Translations under genes and position numbers: made by a program
Notes under the pieces: model-generated
The model's database searches: none
What the model was told of the DNA's origin: nothing
The model's input: only the letters and a program-made list of their open reading frames with translations
Part shown: positions 12,201 to 22,085 of the stretch, in pieces
Layout: every line of letters starts with the position of its first letter
How positions within the stretch are numbered: position 1 is the first letter of the stretch
NCBI GenBank assembly: GCA_013400975.1
Contig: WBMZ01004644.1
Location: forward strand, 124,001 to 188,000
DNA: 64,000 nt
Source of the DNA: Atrichornis clamosus
Taxonomy: Eukaryota > Chordata > Aves > Passeriformes > Menuridae
Direction: 5' to 3'

Positions 12201-15200
12201 TGGTTTATGAATGGGCAGTGCCAGGCAGTTCAATGACCATGGGAGGACAGAGACTCCTGAAATCCCGGTCAGGAGATGGAGAGTGGATCCTTTCCAGCAC
12301 GAAGGGCTGTGGAGGGAGGGACTGAAGTGGCAAGCAGAAAACACAAGGCAGGTCTTAACTCTGTCAAGCTTCAGCAGCTTGAGAAAGAGCCAGGATTAGT
12401 GGTCTAAATCATTTAGGCAGGCAGCTTAATAACCAAGCACCTGCCACTGTCAGAGCAAGAAAGCAATCAACAGTCATTTATCTCATGCACTCCTTTCACC
12501 CCCTCAGCAATCAGACTTCATGTAGGGAGGAAAGGTAGAGTCCCTGTGGCTGGTAGATGGATGGATTAGCTCCATGGAGCACGTTGGGCCCAGGGCTGGA
12601 GGGACAGGGTCACAATGCTCTGTATAGCACAAGAATGTGCTCTCACTGCTGCTGAGCAGGGCTTCCTTTAATCTCAGCTGCCTGGCACCAGCACAACGCT
12701 AATGCTGTTCTGGCTTAGAAAGAACTGGGAGTAGGTTGGGATATTCCTGTGCTGTGTAGGAAGTGAAGGAATGTGTAGACAACAGAAGGAGGAGAACAAC
12801 AATAAAGTTTGGGCGGAAGAGCATGGAGATCACAAAAAATCTGGAGCGGTGGGAAAAATCACCCTTGAGACAAAAGCGGGAATTCAGCACCACGGTTTGC
12901 AGTGTCGGACGCTTCGCTGAGAAGTGAATAAGGGTTGAGGACAGCGTGTCCTGCTGGATGCTGGACAAATGATAAGCCATGTGTCCAGCCCCGTGAGGGA
13001 TGCAGAATGAGACATGCTATTGCTTGTGTTTCCCTCCAGCAGCCTGTCAAAAGAAATCCTCATCTGGCTGACCAGCCTGTACCTCGTGGGCACGGGCACA
13101 GGGAGGGGATTACTCCTCAGTTACTCACACGCGTGCACACGCACTCTGGGGACCACACTGAGCTCTGCTTCCCTGGGAGCCATCGCTCTGGCACAAAACG
13201 GGAAGAGATGCCAAAATCTGGCATGTTAAAAACGCTGCTTCTGCTCCCTGGGCACCCAAGGAAACATGCTGCACATGATCTGCCTCCTACTCTCTCAATT
13301 CCCTGACAAGAGCAGGATCAGGCTCCTCGCTCCTGTTGCTTGCTCAGAAGCCCTGACCCCAGGGAACACTGCTACGCTGTGCTTGCGTCTGGCAGGGAGC
13401 TCAGACAAGGCTCCTGATGTAAAAGAGGGATTGTCAGGCTGACCCCAGGGTTCCACGTTGACTTGCTTCACCCATTAGCAAAAACAATTAGGATATCATT
13501 GCACTGACCTATCCATCTGGAGCTGCCAGGGAAGTGGAGCGGCTACATCCTGCTGCTCAGCACTGCTCACCCCAGGAGGGCTGAGGGATGCGGGAATCCC
13601 AGAGCCAGTGCTAGAGGAAGGCGGGGGAGCCACAGGGAGAGCCTTCCTGCATTTCCTGCTCACAATCTCTTGCTAATGTCAACTCAAATGATCCTTTACA
13701 TGGCTGGGGAATTAATCCAAATCAGACCACTCTATGCAGAGGGGCATCACCCAGCCTGGGAGTCTCTGAAGACAAGCAACTGCTTCAAACCCCAGGGGAT
13801 TTCAATCCTCCACTCACGGTGCTGCCCGACAGCAGCAGGCCAGGATCAAACATGACCTACACAGGTCATTCATCAGAAGGATGAGGGGAGAGGTCAGGGG
13901 GGAGCTCCACAGGGTCATCACACTTCAAGGGATATTTGGGAAGAGTAATCATAGAATCACAGGATGGTTTGTGTTGGAGGGGACCTTAAAGATCCTCTTG
14001 TTCCAACCCCTCTGCCGTGGGCAGGGGCACCTTCCACTAGAGCAGGTGGCTCAAACTCCCTCCCAGCCTTGCATGATGACCCTCTCCATAGGGTCTGTAT
14101 AATGCACGACTCCTGTTTAGGTCACTTCCATTCAGAAAACATTTGGAGACTCCTTAAAATAGGAAGGGGAAGAAGTGGTCTCCCTGTCTCACAGAGTACT
14201 GCAGCCCTGCGAGCCTCCCCTGTGTACGAGGGCAGCCTGCTCACCTTGGCACTCTGGAGAGCCTTTTAGGCAGCTCTGATCCACATTTTTGCTCCTTGGA
14301 GCAATTTTACCATTTGTCCAACCCCTTGCAATATTGCCCACAAGGTCTGCCCCATTTTCAGCTGCTCCATCCAGCTCCTGAGCCCTACTTGAGCACTCTG
14401 GGGATTATTTTCCAGGAGAACGGTTTGGCTGGAAGGGACCCAAAACCGTCGTAACATCTGGCTGCAGCAGGAAGCACCACGCAAGCCCCTGAAATCACAG
14501 TCCCCTTTCCAAAATAAATGAACTGTCCATCTAGTGAAGACAGAGCTTGTGACAGATGTGTCAAAAGCAGAAGTGCTCTACCTGCGGATGCCGTGAGCCC
14601 CGGGGGGAACTCTCCCCAGCCCGGCTGGTGCTTAGCCCATGCCCCCAAGCATGAATCCGAATTTTCCCTGGCTCATGGTGTTCACCCGAGCAGTCACAGG
14701 GAAATTAAGCTGAGACAGTTCTGTCCTCTTGGCACTAAAAGCAGAATATTAGCTGGCAGCTTCACTACAGACAGATGCCAGCAGGCCAGGCACTGCTTTT
14801 TTTACTCCCAAATTTTGGCCGGTTAGGGAAAAGACTCCCTTGGCTGTCTAACATCGGCACATCTCTAACAGCAAAAACGTAACACACACAATATAATTAA
14901 TTTTATGAATATATGCTCTTCTCTCCTTTAAACTAGTGCAACTACAGTCACACTTCTGTTTCAACAGAGCTTCTTGTATTTGCATGGTTATACCCTTTGA
15001 CTGCCAGGCTGGAAATTCCAGAAACTTCAGGTGCAGAGCAGTTATAATCTATTCCTTTAGCAAGTAGTTTATTAAACAACAAATTTTTTTGTCACCAATC
15101 ACCAGGCAATGTCACTGTGACTGCTGATAAAAAAAGATTAATTTAAATTTTAAAGATCACCTTCTGTTGCTATTAGGAACTGAATATTTTTCATTAGAAA

Positions 15201-18200
15201 CTGAATATTTTTCATTAGTGCCAGAGAGTTATCAGAATTACTTTCCATTCTAAGAGACAGGAAAAACCCTGATAATTCATTTATCACTCTATAAGGCCAA
15301 TTTATTAATAAAACCAGACACTCTCGTGGATGAAATAATTGAACTAAGCCTTGATTTAGCATTTGCAGTATCAGCTGAAGAGGGAACAATCTGTATAACG
15401 TCAGGACATAGGTGGGTAAATTGGCTGGGGTTTGTAATCAAAGCGCTTTTTCTGCAGCCTGTGTCTAATAAGGAAGATTTCTACTTCTGCACTGGTGAAG
15501 AAGACACAGGGGTTTGTGATCCGGATGGTAACAGTGAGGTGAATATCTTGTCCTCCCCCCTCCTCATCCCACAGGCACCCTTGTAGTCTCTCTGGAGCAT
15601 TTTCCCCTTCTTGTTCTGAATTTCCACAAAAGAAATGTTCCCTCTCAGCCATGCCCAGCTACACCATATATTTTTTTTTCCTATTGGCTGCAAGAGCAAT
15701 GATCTCAACTAGATACTGCTGCTAAAATTATATACTGCTTTTCCTGCCTTGGTCAGCCAGCCTGTTTAAAGTTGTCACTTAATTCCCTGCCAAAACTGTT
15801 GTCATCTCAGCAGAAATATAGCAAAATTACACCTCACTTAATAATATAATTCTACACTTATATTTCAAAATGTAAGGAAAACCTGAGTCTCTAAGCAAGC
15901 CAGACAGCTCCTTATTGCAATAAAACAGTTCACCACCCACGCTGACTTTTCCCCAACCTTGACTCGCTCGGGTTTTATTCTCCAATAGAAGCACATGAAT
16001 GAACCCATACTGGGAACTTTGCTGTCTTGTTTATAATTTCTCAGCATGACAACGTTGGTGAAGCAGAATAGCATTTGCTGAGCAGAACTGATATACAATC
16101 GATCTATTGCACAGAGCGAGGAGTGCTGGTTATAGGTTGGCATAGGGTCTCTGGATGAGAAATGTTCGGGTTTGCTGTGATAACTGTAAATTACGTTCTG
16201 CTCAGGGGGACCAGGGGTGATTTCTCTGCGACAGGGCAGGTTGTTCAAGGTTACTGAACCACGGAGACTGGCGTGTCGTGGTGATCCCAGCAAAGGCAGC
16301 CCTGGCAGCAGCTGGAGGGAGAGGGAAACAAGCTGGAGCCGTGGACCTCAGGGGGATTTAGCGAGCTGAGAACCTGCCATTTGCTGGTGTGGAGAAGCTG
16401 GCCCCAGGGGCACGTGCCAAAGGATGGGCTGCAGAGCCACAGCCGTGGGGTCCTGCCTCCAGTGCACCCCCAGGAGCTGGGGGAGGCAGCACCTTGGGCT
16501 GGTGACTGCTGTGGTTTTCCAGTCAGGAGCAAAGCCCAGAAGGAAACACGTAAAAAGCTTTTATCCAGAAGGCAAGTCCTGCCTGTAAAGGACAGTGACG
16601 GCTGGGGAGCGAGCAGCTGCCCGAGGGACCATTCCCCTGCCGTGCTGCACACAGCCTGCCCTAACTGCGGCAGGTAGTGAGGGCACAAGGGGAAAAACAG
16701 GTAGAATTTCATCTCTACTCACATTTATGGGACAAAAGAACATCAAAAGAGTCTGCCCATCTTGTCGCTTCTTCTGTTGACAGTCTTCTGTAAAGAAAGG
16801 AAGGGGCAAGTTACAGACAACCCACGGCTGCTGATCCTCTCTGGAGCTGTTTGATGAGGACACCGAGGAAGGCTGAAATTCTTCTCGCCTGATTTTGGAG
16901 GCCTAGGGTGTAGAACTGAGCCAAGGGACTCTGGACTCGCTTTAGAGCCAGTGAGGAGATACAAAGGGACCTGCAGGGACTCATCTCTGTTCATCTCACA
17001 TCCCCAGGCAGGCAGGTAAAATAGGCCAGATGAATCACACCCAAAAAGGGACCAATTTTTCCTCACTGACTCTAAGCAGAGGCCCAGGGAACAAGCTCAG
17101 ACAAAGACATTTACATTGTAAAAGCCAAAAGTCAAGCGAAATGAAACTCAGCCCTGCAGAAGTGTTTATTTCTCTCACTTGCCTTTCAGGGGAAGGACAG
17201 ACCTTACTCAGGTGTAAGCAGTGACTTGTGATCAGATGAGTCCCATCCCACTCATCTCAGATCGGGGCTCTGGATGGTCTGAAGCATCTCCCTTAAGCAT
17301 TGTGCAAAACATCGCCCGAATTTCGGCAGTGTTGAATACAAGGCTTAGCTGAACATGACCTGAAATTGCTGCTCACCTCTTACACCAAGCCAACTGCCCA
17401 GGCTTTGATTTGTGATGACAGAGGTGTAAATTACATCCCCAAATAGGTGCAGACGTGCCCCACACACAGCAAGTGGGGACCGTGTGCATGTTCTGTCTCA
17501 CGGGAGAGTTCGTGTCAGTGATCCAGGTATTTCCTGAGGCTGTTCCTGCTGTATCAGTGCTGGTTTGTTTTCCTCCTTCCCTGTGGAACTAGTCACAGCT
17601 TATACAAAGTACAACAAAAGGAAGACAATACTGGAGGGGGTGGTGGGCGGGGAGGGGAAGGACAGGAGTGGGGTTGGGGTGGGATGCTGCAGCTATACTC
17701 ACTTCAAAGCCCGGTTGGGCTTGTCCGGAAGAATAGCTGTGAAATCATTATATGAGTCTGATTTGTGAGACAGGCAGCCCAGGCGAGTCCTCATCCCTCT
17801 GTTCCTGTGGTCGAGGTGGGGGAGCAGGGGTGTTAGCAGGGGAAAACCAAAGAAGATGATGATTATAAGTCTAGCCAGCTTGGCAAAAGAAAAAGAACAA
17901 ACCCAAAAAACCTCAGTGGCTCCGTGCCAGACCTGTGTCCTTGGTTCCCTCGTGTGTGAGAGGGACCCTGGGACATCTCCAGGCAGATGCTAAGGATGGA
18001 CACAGCACCCACACCAGTCATTCAGCTGCTTTGACTGGCAAAGAGGCTTTTAAAGGCTGCACTTTGGGATGGTTTCTTGGAAAGTCCTGCTCTGGTCAGG
18101 GGTGGAAGGAGAGCAATGGGCAGCAGTACAAGAAATCAGTCACCATGTTCCAGCAGCACCAGAAACAGCACAAACACCCGAGCTGGGGGCAGGAGGGGGC

Positions 18201-21200
18201 TGGAGGAAGGAGGGGGGTAGTAAGGCACCTGCAAGGTGAGCCTGTGCTGCAGAACAATGAGTTCTCAGCCAGGATCAATCCCAAGTGACTTCTTTACACT
18301 CCGGATTACATAAGCAGGATAAAACTGCCTCTTTCCTGACACGCTTACCCAGGCAGAAAATGGCTTTATTGCTTTTTTCTTCTAAATTTCAGCCCAGCCC
18401 CAGAGCCTTGGATCCTCCGCCAGCCCCTCACGTCCTTGCCCAGCCCCTTCCCGGGACAGCAGCCGCAGCATCCTTCATTACATAACCCGGGATGGGCAGG
18501 GACACAGAGGGAAACGGAACACATGCATGCATTGTACGGGACCGGCATCACCTCCCCTCCAAAAACAAACAGGGGCTGGGTTTGCGTGGGCTCTGTGATC
18601 TGCCTCTCCAGCCCATCCCTTCTACCAGATTCCCTGGACATCAAACTAGGCCATTCTCTCCCCTGGACCACAGGAGACCCAGTCTCCACTTCTCAGCTGC
18701 TGGACCTACTTTTGAGCTGCAGAAAACCCTTCTCCAAGCCCTGCTGCCAAACAGATGCTGAATACTTCTGTGGCTGCAGAAGTACAGTATTTTTTCCCTT
18801 CCATATGTAATTCTTGCAGAACACTTCAGCACCAGTGCCTGAGCCAATCTGTAACGCGCCTGTTTCCCCCTTCTCCTCCCGCCCTTCGGAGAGCTTCTAT
18901 TATTGCACATTTTAATGTAATCTTAAAGCAAATTAAATGTTAATTAAATGCACCGAGTGTCTCCCTGGTGCAGCACAGGCAGCTCGCAGCGTTTAACAAG
19001 CACAAAACCCAGGAGCTCTTCGGTCACAGGAATTGTTGCACAGCCTCCAACTGTGGACCCACGGCCGTGGGCCCGGGATGCTGCACCCCGTGAACCCCAG
19101 ATGAGAGCACAGGGAGTGTCACGTTCCCAGCTGGACCTGCTGTGCTCAAACGGGCACTGAGACTGCTACAGGATCCTTCTGGTACCTTTCCTGATGCCTC
19201 CTACCCCCCACCTTTCTGTTCCCTGCTCTGTCTGCTCACGAATTTGCCGGCAAGAGGTGTGACAGGCGTTACCGCAGTGCTGCTCAGATTCCCCTCTGAT
19301 GCCTGAGATCAAGGGACTGCAGCAGGGAATCAGAGCGTGTTGGGGGGCAGAGCTGCTGCGCCACGGGCACGGAGTTTGTTTCTCATGGAACACCCTTCTC
19401 TCGGCGAGGACTTCCAAGACAGGACACAGGAGAGAGAGGGGGGAAAGAAATTGGGTCTGCAGGAGGTGGAGAGGCAAGGGAAGGGCAGGAGGGAAGAGGA
19501 GACACTGCTGAAGGGCTTGCTGGACGAGGCAGACAGCGACAGGACGGGCAGGGGTGAGGGATGCATTGTGTCTTTCCAGTTACCTCCGTGGGATCAGTAA
19601 GGCAGCCATTCAGGCATCCAGTTATGGTTAACCCTTTAACTGGCTGGCTTGGACCGCAGTCGGGGCTGTTTGCAGGAGGCAGGAGTGCAGGAAGGAGGGA
19701 TTTACTGTTTCATGTCCTGCCACTTAAAAATACACCAAAGAATCCTCTTTGCCAAAGCCAAGAAGGGCCAGTTGTTCTCAACCCATTTGATCCTTGCCTC
19801 CTAGCGTGGAAAGTCAACTGTTCAATGGAAGGCGTTGAGAGTTGAGGGATGGTGAAAGAAGAGAGACAGCATTTCCTTCTAGGACCAGGGCCGCAGGTTA
19901 AGTCCAGCTTCGGGTCTAAAGTGGTTTGAGTTTGGCGTCACAGCTCACCAGGGAGCAGCAGGAGTTGGCATTATCGCACTCATCCTTCAACACTTCCAAA
20001 GGTCTCTCCTCAACAGGCAGAGCTCCAGGCTGACCTCGCTAAGAAGACCAAACTATCTCTCGTCCCTGTCCCTCCAGGTCATGGCTGATGTTACTGGCCA
20101 GGCATCATGGAAAAGCTGGCACTGCAAATAGAATAACAGGAGGACTTCACGCGTCTGCAGGTGCTGGTCCTTTCACCACCACAGGCTCAAGCACTCACAC
20201 AAAAATAACTCAAAGCAAACAACTCCTCTTTGGGGTGGTGGGAGCCTGCGGGGAAACCAAGGAGATGCACAGTCTGCAAAGGGGAGGGAAGGCGGGAAGG
20301 AGAGTGGAAGACTGGAGGTGGTGGGGTCCCTGTGAGCCTTGGCACACTGGGGAGCAACTGGTTGAACAACTCTCACATCGGAGAGTGAAGGTGAGACCCA
20401 CCAGCCAGGAGAGCAAGGGGACAGAGAGCAGGACTCTACAGTGAGCAAAGGGCAAAGGTTTCCCATTTGCCAGGACAGGGCCGGGCTCCAGGTAACCTCC
20501 GTGTCATGTCTTCTTGCCCACCCGGAAAAACTGAGGAGAAGACAAAGGAGCTGATGAGAGCTGAGAGGATGTGCAAGGAGTCAGGACCCTGCTCTGCTGG
20601 GGCCCGGGGAGACCCCAGAGCTTGGGCTGCCCAACGCAACATCCCTCTTAAAACCTGATTACATTAAAAACGCACAAAGCCTCTTCTGCACTAAATTAAT
20701 GGAACCGGGATTGCGCTACATGCCAGTGAGTGCATTTCCTTAATCCTTACCCTGACCGGCTGCTTCGATGCGCTTTAACTGAAATCAATCCTTGTAATTC
20801 CTTAAGCCCCTTTAAATTTCCTCATTAACAGCCTCACCCACATGTGGGGCCACAGCACATGACTTCCTGGAGTCCAGCAGCTCCTGCTCCCCTTTCCCAC
20901 CGCTGCTCCGAAGCGACAGCTGGAAGCGGAGCCGGGTGCCCTCTCCCTTGCAGCCTCCTCTAGCAGCCTGATTTTTGGGGTACTGTTATGAAACAGCCTC
21001 TGCTCGCCCCCACTCCCACCCACTCTCAGCCCCCGCAGCAACCACCTGCACAGCTGAGCAGCACCCAACTTCCCTGCGATCCCAAAGTCTGTCCGACTTC
21101 ACGGATGCTGAGACCTACGTTTCCCGTGAAGGCAATCCCACTGCTCGGCTGGCAAACCCACGGATGTCTCCTCTGTTTGCAAATAAAGCCAGTCAGTTGT

Positions 21201-21678
21201 GACTTTAAAATATAGTCTGTGGTGTCTGGTAAAGGGTCCTGGTGAGGGGTTTTGCCTCCCGCTCCATCATTCATCCTACCTCCCCCTCCTATGAAAGGAA
21301 CCCAGCCAAGGAGAATTGCCAGTCTCATCATGGATGTGTTTTGGGGGTTTCTCCTTGGGAAACAGAAAGGGAGGGGGGCGATTAGGACATTCAGGTTATC
21401 AAACCACCTGAGCAAAGATAAAGAAGCCATCCCAATTGAAACAAAATTGCAGCACAAAGGTTAAAAGAACCCAACCAAAGGAAAAAGCAACAAACCCAAA
21501 CCATAAGATCTCAGGGACTTCAGGAGGTTAAGACCATCCATTCACATGCAGAGAAAGCCAGGAAAAAAACGAACACAGAGGCACTGCAGACAGACAGACA
21601 CAGAGAAAGAGATACTCACTGCCTTTGACCTGTCCTCTCTGCCGGTGGGTCTGTGCCGACAGCGTGGTCAGAGAGGCG
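6039..21678 (-). CDS. RGS8: RGS8, regulator of G-protein signalling 8 (gene span of coding exons)
   Basis: R4-family RGS protein, a GTPase-activating protein for Gi/Go alpha subunits; in mammals it is neuronal (Purkinje cells) and speeds GIRK channel gating. Coding exons in transcript order are 19609-19584, 17804-17703, 16787-16723, 8069-7903 and 6221-6039, giving 543 nt and 180 residues plus stop, the length of the human 180-residue form. Every junction is GT-AG and in frame. The protein starts MAALLIPRR, has the R4-type basic N-terminus with Cys19 ([11 protein letters not shown]), and an RGS box from about residue 56 to 172 that includes EENLEFW and the Asn of RRNVQEPS expected at the G-alpha contact. 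It ends QTQRRLS. The [20 protein letters not shown] and C-terminal stretches fit RGS8 better than RGS4, RGS5 or RGS16. An alternative first coding exon lies at 21678-21620. No breaks were seen. Confidence 0.95.
7903..8069 (-). CDS. RGS8: RGS8 coding exon, first half of RGS box
   Basis: Encodes residues 65 (split Tyr codon) to 120: [18 protein letters not shown] through VQAPRE. The acceptor ends TTGCAG and the donor reads GAG|GTGGGT. The exon is GC-rich compared with the surrounding intron. The [15 protein letters not shown] segment forms part of the G-alpha contact surface in this family. Confidence 0.95.
9499..9690. repeat. Dispersed avian repeat, probably CR1 family
   Basis: Contains the phrase GATGCCCTGATCCAGGTGCA and then CACCTTGCACTTGGTCCTAT, typical of a repeat found throughout bird genomes that reads like the interior of CR1 copies. 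Identification is by memory of the motif and the limits are approximate. Confidence 0.5.
9712..9836. repeat. AT-rich low-complexity tract with TATGCTAT-like units
   Basis: Multiple imperfect repeats of TATGCTAT, ATATATAT and related words over about 125 bp. It is rich in self-complementary AT stretches. No gene signal. Confidence 0.8.
13949..14072 (-). mobile_element. CR1 LINE 3' end fragment
   Basis: Starts with CATAGAATCACAGGATGGTT and continues GGGGACCTTAAAGATCCTCT, then TTCCAACCCC: the reverse complement of a CR1 3' terminus. It is truncated to about 120 bp, so it is a dead 5'-truncated insertion within an RGS8 intron. Confidence 0.88.
15178..15218. repeat. Tandem duplication, 20-bp unit twice
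   Basis: AACTGAATATTTTTCATTAG occurs exactly twice, at 15178-15197 and 15199-15218, separated by one A. It lies in an RGS8 intron. Confidence 0.95.
16723..16787 (-). CDS. RGS8: RGS8 coding exon (65 bp)
   Basis: Encodes residues 43-64, [20 protein letters not shown] then HK, and joins in frame to the Tyr codon of the next exon. The acceptor is TTCTTTACAG and the donor T|GTGAGT. It is too short to show as a long open frame and was found by matching the RGS8 RWADSFD motif. Confidence 0.93.
17703..17804 (-). CDS. RGS8: RGS8 coding exon, shared N-terminal exon
   Basis: Encodes residues 9-42: the split Arg, then [21 protein letters not shown] and [12 protein letters not shown]. The acceptor is CGACCACAG and the donor GAA|GTGAGT. 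The internal Met at 17794-17792 could serve as a start in transcripts that lack an upstream coding exon. Both upstream alternative exons join it in phase. Confidence 0.93.
19584..19609 (-). CDS. RGS8: RGS8 first coding exon, 180-residue form
   Basis: Only 26 coding bases, MAALLIPR plus the first two bases of Arg9, then donor AG|GTAACT. The peptide is nearly identical to the human N-terminus (MAALLMPRR). No convincing acceptor precedes the ATG, so it may be a true first exon with a promoter just upstream, around 19.65-19.9 kb; I cannot place the transcription start. Confidence 0.85.
21620..21678 (-). CDS. RGS8: RGS8 alternative upstream coding exon (long N-terminus)
   Basis: Encodes [19 protein letters not shown] plus a split Gln codon, joining in frame to NRG-MRTRLG. 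It resembles the longer human RGS8 isoform, which has SLSDHPVGKDPQ...TGQRQ at this point (from memory). A strong acceptor (pyrimidine tract, CTCTCCCCAG) and donor CA|GTGAGT frame it, 59 bp, phase 0 in. I did not find the preceding exon carrying the start codon. Alternatively the frame stays open upstream to an ATG at 21822, which would make this a first exon. Confidence 0.7.
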
Positions 21679-21689
21679 CTGGGGAGAGA

Positions 21690-22085
21690 GCAGAGCGGTC
21701 TTCTTCAGAGACAGCCCCCTGCTCGGGGTGAGAGTCACACCTCGGCACCCCTCCCCTCCCCACCCCCCCCCGGGCGGCAGCAGCAGCAGCCGCACCCGCG
21801 CAGCACAGAGCTGCTCTCGCATCCAGCCCCAGCCCGACTGCGCAGCCGGCTCCCCGCGCTACCGCCGGCTCTGCCGAGGAGCCCATGGCATCCCCGCATC
21901 CCACCGCATCCCCGCATCCCACCGCATCCCCGCCTCACCCACCTGGCAGCAGAAGCCCAGCTTCTCCCCCCGGGGGGACGGGGGACCGCCGCGCACGGGC
22001 GGCGGATGCCAAAGGCTGCCGGGGAGCATCTGGGGGCGGGGAGGGGGGGATGCCTGCGAAAGCGCTCGCTGTTGTCACCCTCGCT
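21690..22085 (-). promoter_or_regulatory. RGS8: GC-rich, CpG-dense island, candidate RGS8 promoter
   Basis: Clearly richer in G+C and CpG than the flanking few kilobases, with C-runs and GGGCGGGG-type boxes. It sits just upstream, in minus-strand sense, of the alternative RGS8 exon at 21678-21620, as expected for a promoter of the longer isoform. Part of the local GC content comes from a short CCCGCATCC-type repeat. Start site not determinable. Confidence 0.55.
21889..21936. repeat. Short tandem repeat of CCGCATCCCA-like units
   Basis: CATCCCCGCATCCCACCG repeats about two and a half times inside the GC-rich island. Confidence 0.85.

Larger units (their letters stand above)
8070..16722 (-). 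other. RGS8: Large RGS8 intron (8.65 kb)
   Basis: Intron interrupting the Tyr65 codon. It contains two CR1-like fragments (about 9499-9690 and 13949-14072), an AT-rich low-complexity tract near 9.72-9.84 kb and a 21-bp tandem duplication at 15178-15218. I saw no additional exon. Confidence 0.75.

Noticed and set aside
17850..17900. GATGATGATTATA motif near an RGS8 exon as a C/D-box snoRNA
   Set aside because: No D box (CTGA) at suitable distance and no terminal stem.
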